Below are positions 21,470 to 33,889 of a stretch of DNA of 64,000 nt, piece after piece. Both the position numbers and the translations under genes were made by a program. This DNA is from Gnetum montanum (Eukaryota > Streptophyta > Gnetopsida > Gnetales > Gnetaceae), in contig MNCI01001077.1 of NCBI GenBank assembly GCA_015680685.1, forward strand, positions 820,606 to 884,605. Reading direction: 5' to 3'. Under the pieces are notes generated by a model. The model did no database searches. It was not told the DNA's origin and saw only the letters and a list, made by a program, of their open reading frames with translations. Within the stretch, counting starts at the first letter, position 1; every line of letters begins with the position of its first letter.

Positions 21470-22860
21470 ATCTATTTAAAAAGTTGATAAAACTTTTGAC
21501 ATTCTGAATGATAAGAAAAGGTTAAATAATGACATTTCCTTTGAAGAAAGGTATCAGATATTTTTCCATAAGGTTATTTATTTTCAAAGATTATGTGTTG
21601 AAATGAAAGATGTTTTACATGTCAAGGAAATGAAAATTATAGTTCTTAATGATGAATGTTCCTATATCAAGAAAGAAAACTCACCTTAAGTTTGAGATTC
21701 AAAAACTAACCAATGTGATTAAGTAAATGAGAAATAACTCCTTAGAGAAGCCCAAAAACCAAAAATGAAAAGATGGATGTTTATAAAATTCTATAGAAGA
21801 AAATCAATCCAATCATTTTAGAGGTAGAGAAAGAGGTAAGGAAAGAGGTAAAAATATTTCAAATCCTAATTTTGATCTTTCTTCTATAGAATGTTCAGTA
21901 TGTGGAGGAAGAGGCCATATGACCTTCAAATATCCTAGTAGTGTTAGGTTAAGGTGAAATAACGAAAGTGATGAAGAGATGAAAAAGAGCAACTTCTACA
22001 CTAGTTGGGATGATGGAGAGAGAAAGGAGAATGTGAATAAATAACATCTCTTCTATATGGCTTTCACTGATGATGATGCTAACACCTTAGATACTAAACT
22101 TAATGAGGTTGAGAGGTTTTATTTATTGTGTAATGAACTAATTTCTTTTAAAAATACAAAAATTTCATTATTAAATACAAAAATTTCTAATTTTGCAAAA
22201 GAAATCTTATACCTAAGGGTTAAGAAAGAAAAGCTAACCTTGTCTTATAGTAGGCTAAAGTAGAAATTATAGATGTCAAACTTGTGAACAAAAGGCTAGT
22301 AATTGGAAAATAATCCCTTAAAATGCTTTTAGAATAAGAAATAAGTCCACATGATAAGAGTGGGCTGGGAATATATACACCAGATGAATCACATACACCA
22401 ACCTAATCTCAATTGAATGATATTCTGAAGGATAAAGCCACTACATCCAAATCAGAAGAAATTCCTATTCATCAAAAGGATCCTTAGAGGTTTAATCATC
22501 CTAATCACTCTTACTAAAATAGAAGGATTAGATGCTATTATTTTCATAAATTAGGGCATAAGAAATGGAAGGGTAATTTAAAGTTCTATCATATGAATAG
22601 CCAGTCATACCATAGAACTCCCTAGTCTTAGCAAACTACACTAAGAAAGGAATACATACATGACCATAAGAAGAATTGGACACCTCAAAAGAATAAAGAG
22701 GTCAAGAAAAAATGAAGATTCAAAAGCAAGGGATAGAAGAACAAGGAGACTCTCTTCAAAAAATTCATGAAAGGAAGCCAAGCCTTGAACATTGAAGAAG
22801 TTTAGTTGAAAAAAGAAACCTCAAAAGAGGAATCTATTTCATTAGCATACTAAACACCTT
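21470..22860 (+). pseudogene. Copia-type (SIRE-like) gag remnant
   Basis: A zinc knuckle CSVCGGRGHMTFKY starts at 21892 (CX2CX4HX4 with Tyr in place of the last Cys). In the same frame NFYTSWDDGE and FYMAFTDDD follow, then a Lys/Leu-rich helix running to 22260. This layout (knuckle, then an acidic W-D/S-D segment and a xMA motif) is typical of SIRE-type copia Gag. Upstream, frames such as SFEERYQIFFHKVIYF (about 21540) fit the gag core but are frameshifted. After 22260 only fragments can be followed. No integrase or RT is seen. Confidence 0.55.
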
Positions 22861-23228
22861 CATCTTTCATCAACAATGAAGGTATATGAAGAAAACTTTT
22901 TAATTCATTATAAACATCTATTAAGACTATAGTACTTGGAAACCTTTCCTAAACCCCATCCTATAGAGCCTATTTTAGAGAAGACATCTTCTAAGAGATT
23001 TCTAGTCCCAAAGGGAGACATCTACATCAAGACATATACTCCAAAAATGATATGTCTACCTATCATATCTTTAGCACGATAGAGACATCTACAAAATAAG
23101 ATGTTGGCTTTATTTTTTAATTGCAAAAGAGATGTCTATCTTTCAATAGAGACATCTTCTTTCTCTTCAAAAATCCTCATTTAGTGCTACTATAAAAGTC
23201 GAAACCCTCATTGTTTATTCTATTCTTT

Positions 23229-23330
23229 GAAGATGATCCTATAGCGATGACTTGGGCTCCACCAATGATAGCAATTTGAGTAGCAATGGTCCACAAGATG
23301 GTTGCTATGTGTACAATAAAATCTCTTATA
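23229..23330. repeat. Paralogue of the element A insertion site
   Basis: The segment around ATGACTTGGGCTCCAC and GGTCCACAAGATGGTTG matches 38847-38925 and continues into sequence matching 46522-46560. It therefore behaves as an unoccupied copy of the site that element A entered. Confidence 0.75.
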
Positions 23331-24134
23331 CAATATTACATATAAAGCTCCTTGTGAATTTGAGGGTGTTGAAACTCAAAGAAATTTTGAAAAAATATTT
23401 AACCTTAATACATATAATCCAATTATAATTTATAACTGACTAATTTTCGCTACAAGTAAACTCATAACATGAAATTACCTAATTAAGATTCTTATCAATA
23501 GGCTATTTTTAAGCTACCATGATACTTATTATTGTAAGAAAATTCTATTAATGAATGATGAGCATGCCCCATGATAAACCATATAAGTTTATTATAAGTA
23601 TATGTAGTAGATCCATTCATATAATCTTTAGTTGGGATAAGCTAATCATCTAGAGTCATGTGTGTGAAATCCAAACCATTGTATTATATGACACATTTAA
23701 AGTGGATACATATTATACTATTAAACTTAATTGAGAAATATGTCCATTAGTTTTAAGCCTGTGATTATTAAAAAATAGAAAATAATTCTAAAATAAAAGC
23801 TGACTATGAGCACAAGTAATGTAAAGCTCTAGACTAATGAGGATCTATCTAACTTGCCATCATATTCTTGGATTCATGTACTAATTGCTGGAAAATCAAG
23901 CTAATTCACTACAAAAATTCTAAATCAACTATCTATTGCCCACCAAAGTTAATTATATTTAATTCTTAGGATTTTTCAATTTTTATTTTACTTTTTCTAC
24001 TGCAATGGTAGGATGCTCATTGCTCAAGTCAAAAATATTGGTTTGATTCCAGGTGTAGATACTTAAAAGAGGTTAGGAGTTTTGTACATATATGAATCCT
24101 CTTAGAATCCCTCTTGACTGCATAAGCATTATAT

Positions 24135-24290
24135 GATTGTTGCTTCAATAAGATGTACCAGTCAGTCATGATGATTAATAAGATGTACCAGTTAGTCATG
24201 ATGTACCAGTCAGTCACGATGATTATAGGAGTTTTCAATCTTCTCTTGGACATCCTCTAGATTAATAAGATGTACCAGTCAATCATTCAA
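24135..24290. repeat. AAGATGTACCAGTCAGTCATGATG local repeat
   Basis: Four imperfect copies of AAGATGTACCAGTCAGTCA, some followed by TGATGATTA, within about 140 bp. Confidence 0.7.
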
Positions 24291-25354
24291 TGTTGCTTCA
24301 TATGATTGTTATTATGCACATCATCAACTTGGTTTTTGAAAATATGATTCATGATATTTGAATATTCCTAGTTAAGAAGGTTTTCTTGGATTAATTTTAA
24401 CTAGTGGTTTAAATAATCCTTCTCTTTTTTAATATCTCACTACTAAGATATGAAGTGATTCAAGTTCATATAATCATAGCTTTCAATGTATAAAATGTAA
24501 TTGTTGAAACCAAATTTACTATGAAAAATACTAAAAAATGATAAGAGTTCCCTAAGTTTCTACACCTTCATGATAAAAAATAGAAAAATAAATAAAAAAT
24601 AATGATAGAAAGCATAAAATCCAAGAATAACATAGGAAACATTATCACACTCAACATTTTAACACATGTAGGTATACAAAATGTGATAGCAAAATTTGTA
24701 GAAATCATTCATGATTTTATATTTTTCCCTTATAATTAAGGTATGAAACACTTGACTTGATTAAGTAAAATATGTATTATCACTAGCAATAAGGGTATAA
24801 TGTGAAAAATACACTATAAGATTTATCTTTAAACATTTATTGCTGATGAGAAAAGATAAGAATTTGCTTGCTCATGAAATAAAAAAAAATAAAAATATCA
24901 TCCACACATCCAAATGAAGCTTCACAAGGCCCAAAAAATATTTTAAATAATTTAATCACTATGCATAGCACTACATCAAGGCTAAAACTTAGAAAATTAT
25001 GAAATTACATTATTAAAGACATAGAAGGAGAAAGAAAAATAAATGCAAGAAACTATAATGGATTAAAATAAATAAATATTTAAAGTTAAAGTTATAAATT
25101 AAACAAACAATTAAATATGAATAAGAAATAAATTACATCTTAGTCATGTCTTGATTTCAATAGAATTATCTCTACCTTAGCATGAGGTGAATTAATTACC
25201 TTTTGCAATGCAATCATCATTCTCTTATAAGAAATTAAGCATTAAGCTCGCTCATTCATAATGCTGGTTCACCAGGAATTTTCAAGTAGGTCTTTTCCAT
25301 AGTAGGCTTCTTCCCTTCTTACCCTTAAAACTTCCATTGATGAGACATCCACGG

Positions 25355-26129
25355 TGCTAAGTGGCAAGGTACCCCTACTTTCAACCATACGAATACGAGC
25401 GTTACACGCGTGATCCATTCGAACTCCGCAGACGGACTAGTTGTGGCATCTAGATAGTTAGCCTTAGGTCACAATTCATTGTCTTCCCACCTGGACTAGT
25501 ATTAGCTTTGTCACATATGGTTTAGTCTAGACTGAGGTGTATGATGGTTTTCTAATCTAATGCTACTCCTGAAGGCAATGGAAAGTAATAATTACTAAGC
25601 TAGGAGAGAAAGGGTAAGAGAATCTCTTCTAGCCTAAGTGTGATGAGCATCCGTTCCTTGATTATCCATACACATCTTGGACTTTGTGCATGACTACCAC
25701 TAGGATTACCAAGCGTAGATCCTAGGTACACTACTGGGTTACCAAGTAGTCNNNNNNNNNNNNNNNNNNNNNNNNNNNNNNNNNNNNNNNNNNNNNNNNN
25801 NNNNNNNNNNNNNNNNNNNNNNNNNNNNNNNNNNNNNNNNNCGATCTTTATTTCTAGTCATGTGCATGTCCAAGTACGTCACACTCGAATAAGGATGTCG
25901 TACAATTACAATCATCACACTGTGGGCATACACTAGAAAATAATTCTATCTCTCGAGGGATAAAACTGCCAGAGTCTAGCTAACATCTAAATCTAAGTTG
26001 CTGAAATAGGGAAAGTTGTCTCTTATTTATAGACATTGAGGTAGGCCACAATATCGCGTATGAGATATTGCAACTGGCATGCGATATCGCGTAAGTGATC
26101 TCGTGGTCACCATAAATGGCAACTCATCA
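25355..26129 (-). mobile_element. 3' LTR of element B (with assembly gap)
   Basis: It reads from ...AACTCATCA inward on the plus strand and is collinear with 31096-31793. A run of 90 Ns (25752-25841) replaces roughly 130 bp that is present in the other LTR. Confidence 0.85.
25752..25841. other. Assembly gap of 90 Ns
   Basis: Unresolved sequence inside the 3' LTR of element B. Confidence 0.99.
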
Positions 26130-26239
26130 TAGTCCCATGATTGAATGAAAACTCATCCTTGAGTTACAGTGATTACACAGTGGATAGGTATGGGATTATT
26201 AGATGGGAAAATTGCATTATGTTGCAGTGTGGAATGAAA

Positions 26240-26830
26240 ACAAAACAAAGACACATCACACACAATGTTCTACATCTACAAAAATTTTGGAACTCATGTG
26301 GTTCCAAGTGGCGGTGGCTCCTCCATTGGTGCCTTCCCTTTGTCTTGTGCTCTAGGTATTGGGATTTGATGGCATTGAAGTATGGCCTAGAGGTTCTCCT
26401 CTTGTAAGGCCTTGAGTGCCTTGACATGCACATAAGTTCACGCTTGTGCCATAGAGGCATCCCAGTCAGCCTTCTCTTTTTCTTCTGCCACCCTTTTATT
26501 CTCTATCAATAGTTTATTAAGTTTCTTGGTTCTGAAAGTATCCAGCTAGTCCTGAGCAACTTTTGGTCCTATATTTGGAAGGCTTAATACTTCCAAAATG
26601 GCTTCAATAGAGAATTCAACAGTCACACCACAATTGTTAACCATGGTGCCTTCTTCCTTATTGTGCCAGAATTGGTACGTTTCCCCTAAGTACCAGGCAC
26701 TGCTTTTAGAGAGGATAGGCCATAATGGGGATCCTTTGAGGTGATCCCTAACGACCTCCAGAGCAAATTTTGTGAAAGGTCCAAAGTTTAATTCCATGAT
26801 CACTATAGTGAATATGGACCTTTCATGGAT
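26240..26830 (-). pseudogene. Unrecognised sense-strand frame in element B 3' region
   Basis: From about 26810 the minus strand reads MELNFGPFTKFALEVVRD, LWPILSKSSAWYLGETYQFW and VEFSIEAILEVLSLPNIG. After several TAG stops it continues into a charged helix (NKLLIENKRVAEEKEKADWD) and a Pro/Lys tail (APMEEPPPLGTT). The product would be about 190 residues and does not look like RT, integrase or protease. Element A has no counterpart at the same place. It resembles in a general way the plant retroelement-associated proteins of unknown function; no family is claimed. Confidence 0.45.
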
Positions 26831-28999
26831 AGTTTGAATACAATCCTAGGTCAGCGTGAGATATTGTCCCTATTCAGATGTTGCTGCTGCTCCTTCCACT
26901 TGCCTTGATTGTATAGTAGCAGGGTCTTCTTGGTGGATACTAAATGATTGTTCCTCATGCTCTGCATGTTGTTTATTAGGAACTTATCCTTCACCTCTCC
27001 TAGGTTGTTTGATTGTACCTTAAGCAGGACCTTCCTGTTATCTATGTTTCATGGCCATCTACAATCACACGGGGCCAATAGTTAGTAAGGTTGTTACCAA
27101 AGGTATGTTATACCTTACTACTTGCCTTAATATATTTTCTTTATTTCCGTGTGATGTTAATTATTGGAAGAACATGTTCCCGAAAGATTATAATGTTGAG
27201 TCCTCTTTGCTTAGGTGGTTTCCAAATTTAATTTTCTAGTATAGGTAAGGGGATGAAATTATTTTTGACACATTCTATTCTTAATTTTACAACTAATTAC
27301 CTTTAAATATGTCCTTTGGGCAATGATGAATTTCAAACAATTTATGTGCTATTCGGCATGTGCCCCTCCCCCACAACTAAGCTGAACACTTTGGGTTCAA
27401 GTAGGTTCAAATGGAATGAAAATCGGAGTACCAGCAAGTGAGATATAGGTATAAAAGCAAGGGTCTCACAATCGCAAGTTGTAGAGAAAAAATTTGAAAA
27501 ACTCCCTCACGTGAATAGTGGAAAATGATGGTAAGTGTTGTGGGGGGATCACGTATATATATTTTCATCAACGTTAGGGCAATTAGAAAATGTACCAAAT
27601 TTTTAATATATATATATATATATTGAAATTAAACGATGTAAACTAAGGACATTGGACTATTATGAAGGAGATATAGGGTAATTTCATTAATTTTAAAGGC
27701 ACAATTAATAATGATGATGGTGTGGATTTTATCAATAAAACCTTGGGTGGTAAGAAAAAGGTTATGTGATGGTTCATGAGAATGTTGAAATTTAGAGGGA
27801 TAATAGTAGGGAAAGAAAATCATTTGAAAATTATGCTGAGGGTAAGAAATGGTGTGTGTGAGCTATGTCACAAGTGAAGATTACAAAAAATTACACAAGT
27901 GGATCCTCCCCAAAGTAGGTTTCAACCTATAATGCCCTTGTGTAACCACACTTAAAGTGTCTATGGGCACTAGAAGGGTTTAATGTTATCTGCACTAACT
28001 TCACAAAACACACAGATGTAAATATCACTGGAATGAGGTAAGAATTCTATGTTACACACAACATGAGCTACAATTACACGAATACTGAGATGAGATGAAG
28101 TATAGAAAGGATCGTAGAGATTGGGACATGAGGTAACTAACCCAAGGAACATTGAATCCTGCATGAAAATCATGATTAAGGTGTCATTAACCCATCGTTC
28201 CAAGATTAGGACCAAGTCCATTCCTCTAATCAGTGACATCACATTGTTTTATCCCATGATGAGCAACTATGAGAGTATCATAACAACAAGGCATACGATC
28301 ACTTGGCGTTTTGTTTAGGGGAGGAGTGATTTTTGTTTTGTGGCACTTTTCTTTTTATTATCTTTTCTCTTTCTTTTTTATCTGCTTAAATACTGAATCC
28401 AGAGAAGCTGCCACCCTTCAAGCATGGGTGCATGTCTTTCCAGTGGGATCCTCTAGAACAACATTGGGTTTTTGAGTGCCCTTTTAATTACTCTTACTCC
28501 CATTTTTCATTAGATCTACAAGGATCTTAGCACAAGCATGTTGCATGATAACTCCCACAAACATCACCAAACAGAATTCGCAAGTCCCCTTGATGTCACA
28601 CCCTAATCATTCTCTCTTGGTCCATCCTTCTTCATTCTAGGTACAATGAACACAAAATTAATTTTAAGTTTTTAAAAATGTCAATAATATCACTGTATCC
28701 TCGAACAGAACTTCTTATTTGTAGAGTGGATGAGTGGTTGTAATGGGCTCACTATTCCAAATAATTGATCACTCATGACTTAATAACATAGAACACACCT
28801 CAATCAATGATCCACATGAGTGTTTTATTCATAGAAGAGATTACTTACAAAAATGTAAGAAGACAAAAACACAAAAAGATAAAAAGATAAAACAAAAAAG
28901 TTGAAAAATGAAAAACTGGAAAACAAAAACTTGAAAAATTGATTGAAACTAAAAAAATATTTATCAATCCTGCTTGTTATTCAAATGGGGGGTACCCCC
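26831..28999 (-). other. Non-coding 3' region of element B
   Basis: Parts of it, though diverged, are collinear with 40400-41990 of element A: a GGGTCCTCCCCAAAGCAGG-type block near 27903, a T-rich block near 28330 and an A-rich block at 28860-28960. No gene is supported. A short AT microsatellite is at 27606-27622. Confidence 0.55.
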
Positions 29000-30957
29000 C
29001 ATAACTAAATGATTGAGGATGGCAAGGATTAATAAATGAAAGATAAGGATCCTTGCATGTTGGAAGTATTGGGGCCTGGTCATACTTACCCCATCGAGGT
29101 TCACACACTTGATTATAATGAGCATAGTGGGGCAATTTATATGATGTAGTTCCTGGATAACAAGTTGACCCACTATGATGTTTGAGACCATTATATGGTA
29201 TGCAAGGATTGGGTTGTCACTCTCCATTTCTTTGTTCATTGGGCCGTATTGTTGTTGGAGCGTGAGTTGGTGGCCCTGATGAAGTTACATGAGGTGTTGG
29301 GTTTGAAGATAAGGGTGCACCACAGTGTTGGGCTTGTGCTGAGATGGAGGATGTAGTGACCTTAGAATTGTGTTGTCCCTTCTTATGACCATGTTTAAAG
29401 AAGGGTCACTTTTGATGTTGTTGAGGTTTCTCACTGCTGTTGGAAGTAGTAGCAAAAGTGATGTTCATGGGTTGTTGCTATGGTGCAGGTATCTTAGGAA
29501 TAGTTGGTGGCACTGTGGAAGGAGGGAAAGGATGAGAATGTTGAAAGTTAGGAGGAGTATAAGCTGCACAAGGTGGTGGTTGTGTTGGAGGCATGGGTTG
29601 ATAGTATTGAGAAGAATGTTACTATGGTGAGATAGAGTGTGTTGGACCAATTGGAAAAACAAGATGTTAAACAAGATAAGCATTTGGGTTCGGATGATAC
29701 AAAGGGTGCCTCTAGTTTAGTGGTGGTCTCCCCCATAACTGGGATTGTTGCCACTATGATCAAACACAGTATCTCTGTACGAACTCTATATGTAACGTAT
29801 TTCCCTAATGCTCATGTAAATGTAAAAATATTAGGCATTGGCCCTTTGGGTGATCATACAGGCATATGTTGCATTCATACGTATGATTGGTAGTTGAGCT
29901 CTTATTTTCTTTATCCCTTCTTTCTGGTTGTCTAATGTTTTTTCCTGCTTCTTGGGTTGTCAAAACTCTATCCCCAATAATGTTGATGAATTCTCCACAC
30001 TCTTAATACATCCATTCCAACATCTTATTGATCTTTGCCTCAGCTTCTTCTAATTTTTTTTGTGCTGGCAAAGATGATGTTTCCACCTTGAGATTGGTTG
30101 ATTTCTCCTTTTTATGATTGTGGACCTTTGTTAAGTTGACATTTTGGTTCCGTTGATGTTTTTCAACACTCTCCCATCGAGCCATTTCTCCTTCTTCTTT
30201 TGCTACCTACTGAATAAGCTCTTGGACTTGATGGGTTCATAGTTCATATAGTTAACCTTGGGCATACATTCCTAAGGTCTCTTTTGTTGCGTCACGAAGC
30301 CCATCAATGATATGATACATTAGCCTTTCCTCAGAAAACCCATGGCCTGGACAGTTGTTTAATAGTGCATAATATCTTTCTAAGGCCATGTCCAAGGGTT
30401 CATGTTGTGCTTGTTTCCATCTTTGGATTTGTTTCCTCAAGGCTAACACTCTTGCGTAGGTTTGATATTTTTCGTTAAAGACTTCTACCATTCTTGACCA
30501 GCGTCAAATTTGGTTTTAACAATCTATACCATACTTTTGCTTGGTCAACGAGTGTCATAGGTAAGAGCTTAAGTTTTTTCCAACCATTATCAATGTTATT
30601 CCATGCAAAGGCATCATAGAAGGCTTGTAAATGTTGATGCGGATCTAAGTCATAGCCTCCTAAAAATTTAGGAAATTTGTTTAAATCGAGCCTGGGTATA
30701 CAACTTTCTTTGCGATGCCTACATGAGATTCGAATAGCCTCTTGTATTTGCGTTAAGCTTGTAGTGGCCAGTAGGGGTTCATCATCATCGGGTAGATTAT
30801 GCTTTCGTGCATTAGGATGATGTTGCTTTCATTCATGTTTACAAGAAACCCCCACTTCAGGTTGTGTACTCCAATCTTCATCATCATATAGTTCGTTGGT
30901 TCTCCAATGAACTTCCTCACTAAGTGTGGCATTATCATAATCTTGTAGGAGAGGCAT
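29000..30957 (-). pseudogene. gag remnant of element B
   Basis: An ATG at 30957 opens a frame reading MPLLQDYDNATLSEEVHW. The gag core then follows: DLNKFPKFLGGYDLDPHQHL, AFYDAFAWNNIDNGWKKLKL, VWYRLLKP and (30491-30252) EVFNEKYQTYARVLALRKQI ... NNCPGHGFSEERL. These match residues 320-470 of the element A Gag with one or two frameshifts. A knuckle CNICLYDHPKGQC stands at about 29830-29870. The product lacks the 300-residue His/Arg-rich N-terminus of A and C, and shows no protease before the pyrimidine-rich block at 28960. Confidence 0.75.
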
Positions 30958-31076
30958 GGTGAAATTATGTGTGAATTTGTATGTGACTTTTGATAATTAT
31001 TTCTTTCTAAAATATATATCTTTAAGTCCTTTATAGAGACCTTGTATGATATAACTAATCTAGATAACTAGCACCG

Positions 31077-31094
31077 TCCCCGGCAACGACACCA
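31077..31094 (-). promoter_or_regulatory. PBS of element B (tRNA-Asp type, mutated)
   Basis: On the minus strand TGGTGTCGTTGCCGGGGA, one base after the LTR. It differs from A and C at two positions, both C-to-T in the GCGCC core. Confidence 0.8.
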
Positions 31095-31095
31095 A

Positions 31096-31793
31096 TGATG
31101 AGTGGCGAGGTACCCCTACACTCAACCATACGAATACGAGCATTACATGCATGATCCGGTTGAACTCCACAGACGGACTAGTTGTGGCATCTAGACAATT
31201 AGCTTTAGGTAGTTGTTCACTATCTTCCCACTTGGACTAGTATTAGCTTTTTCACGTATGGTTTAATCCAGAGTGAGGTGTATGATGGGTTTCTAATCTA
31301 ATGCTACTCCTGAAGGCAATGGAAAGTAATANTAGGTACGCTACTGGGTTACCAAGTAGTCACACTTAAATGCTCATAATCAAGTCGTACTCATTCTGTG
31401 TTTTAACATGAGATAAGGATGAGAAGAGATTAACTAGGAAAGCAGTAAATAACAATATCAATTAAATAATTAATCTAAGTGAATTCTACAATGATGAAGT
31501 AATCTTGATCTTTATTTCTAGTCATGTGCATGTCCAAGTATGTCATACTCGAATAAGGATGTCATACAATTACAATGACCACACGGCAGGCATACACTAG
31601 AAAATAATTCTATCTCTGGAGGGATAAAACTTCTAGAGTCTAGCTAAGGTCTAAATCTAAGTTGTTGAAACTGGGAAAGCTGCGTCTTATTTATAGACAT
31701 TGAGGTAGGCCACGATATCGCATATGCGATATCACGACAGGCATGCGATATCACATACGTAATATCGTGGTCACCCTAAATGATGACTCATCA
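31096..31793 (-). mobile_element. 5' LTR of element B (internal collapse at N 31332)
   Basis: TGATGAG...CTCATCA ends as in the other family 1 LTRs. A single N at 31332 stands where the 3' LTR has about 155 further bases, so the 698-bp length is too short. Confidence 0.85.
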
Positions 31794-32303
31794 CACAGAT
31801 TTTCAAAAACTATAAGACATTAGCACCAAATGTAACTCCACCCGTTGCATGATCAAATTTCATCCTCCACATTACCTTAGCTAACTTTCTTTCTATATAT
31901 AAAATGGTTAACAAGATAAGATCTAATAAGAGAGAGATGAGAAACTTGAATAGACTAGAGAAGGAAAAGAAAATGCAACATCACTAGGTCCTAGATAATA
32001 AGTCAGTTACCTCATTGAAATATAAGAGGATTGACCATGTTTCACAAGAGATATTCTAGTAGTTCCTTTTGTTATTGCTCATTCAACTAGTGAGCATAAA
32101 CCTCCAAGTCCTTGTTCAGAGATATGAGGTAGCACTGTCACTTCCAATGTCACCTAGTCCTAATTACTCTATGATCTTTTCATTGAAGAAGTTAAATCAA
32201 GTAAAATTCTACAAAATCATCTAGAAATCTAAGAATCCAAATTTTTCTTCTTTTCTTCTTACACATACGAAGGATAGAGTCTTCAATTTTTTATTATCAT
32301 AAG
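31794..32303. other. Short intergenic stretch, no gene seen
   Basis: AT-rich DNA between elements B and family 3 copy 2. No frame, RNA gene or repeat is recognised. Confidence 0.5.
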
Positions 32304-32876
32304 TGTCACATTCCCATTCCCAAATGATGCTACTGATTAATGAAGATGATGTCTCTTCATAACAAGTGTTATTGTCATCTTAATAAGACCCAAAAGGGTA
32401 GTTGTGATTAAGACCCAAAAGGACATGTTGTAATAATGGACATGTCTCTTCAGGTAACCTTTGGGGGTTTGACCTAAGGCATTTGTACCCATGGTTAGAG
32501 ATCATGTCAATATGGAATGGTGGAGCCAATACAAGCAAGTCATGGAGTAGTAGAGTCAATACAAGCAAGTCATGGGAAGCCAGGTAAAGCAGGATAGGAA
32601 GTGGACTAGCCATCTCTTTTGGCCAAGTTATAGGCCTAACCATGGTGGCAGTGCTGGATTACCTCTAAGGAACACTCTCAGAGCATGACCAAGATACACT
32701 ATTCTATATCAATAAAGCATTCTTTTCTTTCTCTTTCTACATTTTTCCTATTATTTCCTTTATACATAATGTCAAATAACACTTATATTTCACATTTGGT
32801 ATATTTTATTTGTACACATAATGTCTAATATATCATATATTTGATGTTTTCCATGACATCTAGGAATGGGATGTCA
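32304..32876 (+). mobile_element. 5' LTR of family 3 copy 2
   Basis: Starts TGTCACATTCCC and ends GGGATGTCA, giving an inverted terminal repeat. It aligns with 37464-37944 from CCCAAATGAT onward. Confidence 0.85.
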
Positions 32877-33889
32877 CAGTTGATATTGGACCAAACCACA
32901 ACCTAAGGGCCATTTAGAACCATGGGCCGACTACAACCTAAACATGGAAGCCATAACATAGGGAAAGCCATTAATCATCACCAAATGCACCATATGTTTG
33001 TGATGTAAGTTAGAAGATACCTTTCCATTAATTTCACAAACAAGGGATCAAGCATCTAAATCGTAGCAACCAACAAAATTATTTCATGAATATCATTAAC
33101 CAATAAAGATTTGATCACGCCTCATCAAGATTCATCAATTACAAGAGATGTTGATAAGAGAATGATACACTAGTCTAGGTAACTCTTACCTATATTTATA
33201 CTATAATTATTAATTGATTAGGATCATTGTTAAGTTTCTTTCTAGAAAGCTAGTAACCATGACCTAAATTGATCTTGTTTTGTTGAAATTCACTATCCAA
33301 GTAATCTAGAAGATTCCAAGTTACCATATGTCAGCCTAGAAATGTCAGTTCAACAAAATAGGCTAGTTTGATTTTTTTAATTCTTGAAAAATCATCTTCA
33401 TTTTTTAACTCTAAAATTATGTCCAACATGTACTACTTCTTGAGACAATTCTAATGGTACAAATTTCATCTCAATCAAACTTATAGTTTGGGACATATTG
33501 ATGTTCAAAGTTTCTTGTTATATGTGCATTAAAATAATATTAAATTATTATTGTTGTTGTTATTTAAAAAAAGTGTCAAAATTTTAGGATCGGGAATCAA
33601 CCCAAAATTGCCATTTACCCATACTGAACCCTTACCCTATCATTGGCTGAACCACCACATCAACTACTGAGACAAGATGGATTTAAAAAAGAAACTTCTA
33701 AAGTGGGAGGTCATGGGTTCAAACCCCAACCCCCACATTAAATTTATATATATATATATAATTAAAAATAATAATAATAACATTTTTTTGGAAGGTCATG
33801 GGTTCAAACCCTGATCCTTGACTTTAAAAAATTCAATTTTTTCTCTTAAAGAAAAAGAGTAATAATTTATTATTAAAAAACATTGTAGG

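Larger units (their letters stand above)
22861..25354. other. AT-rich intergenic DNA, no gene seen
   Basis: No frame above noise and no RNA gene is recognised. The stretch contains a short block shared with the element A insertion site (23229-23330) and a small local repeat (24135-24290). Confidence 0.5.
25355..31793 (-). mobile_element. Family 1 (Athila-like) element B, complete but old
   Basis: Minus-strand element with 5' LTR 31793-31096, PBS, gag remnant (30957 to about 29000), a long non-coding stretch, an extra decayed frame and the 3' LTR 26129-25355. Flanks are CACGG (25350-25354) and CACAG (31794-31798), a 5-bp target duplication with one change. Joining the flanks gives a continuous host sequence. 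Compared with A and C it lacks the His/Gln-rich Gag N-terminus and any recognisable protease. Many CpGs conserved in A and C are TpG or CpA here, which fits long methylation. Confidence 0.85.
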
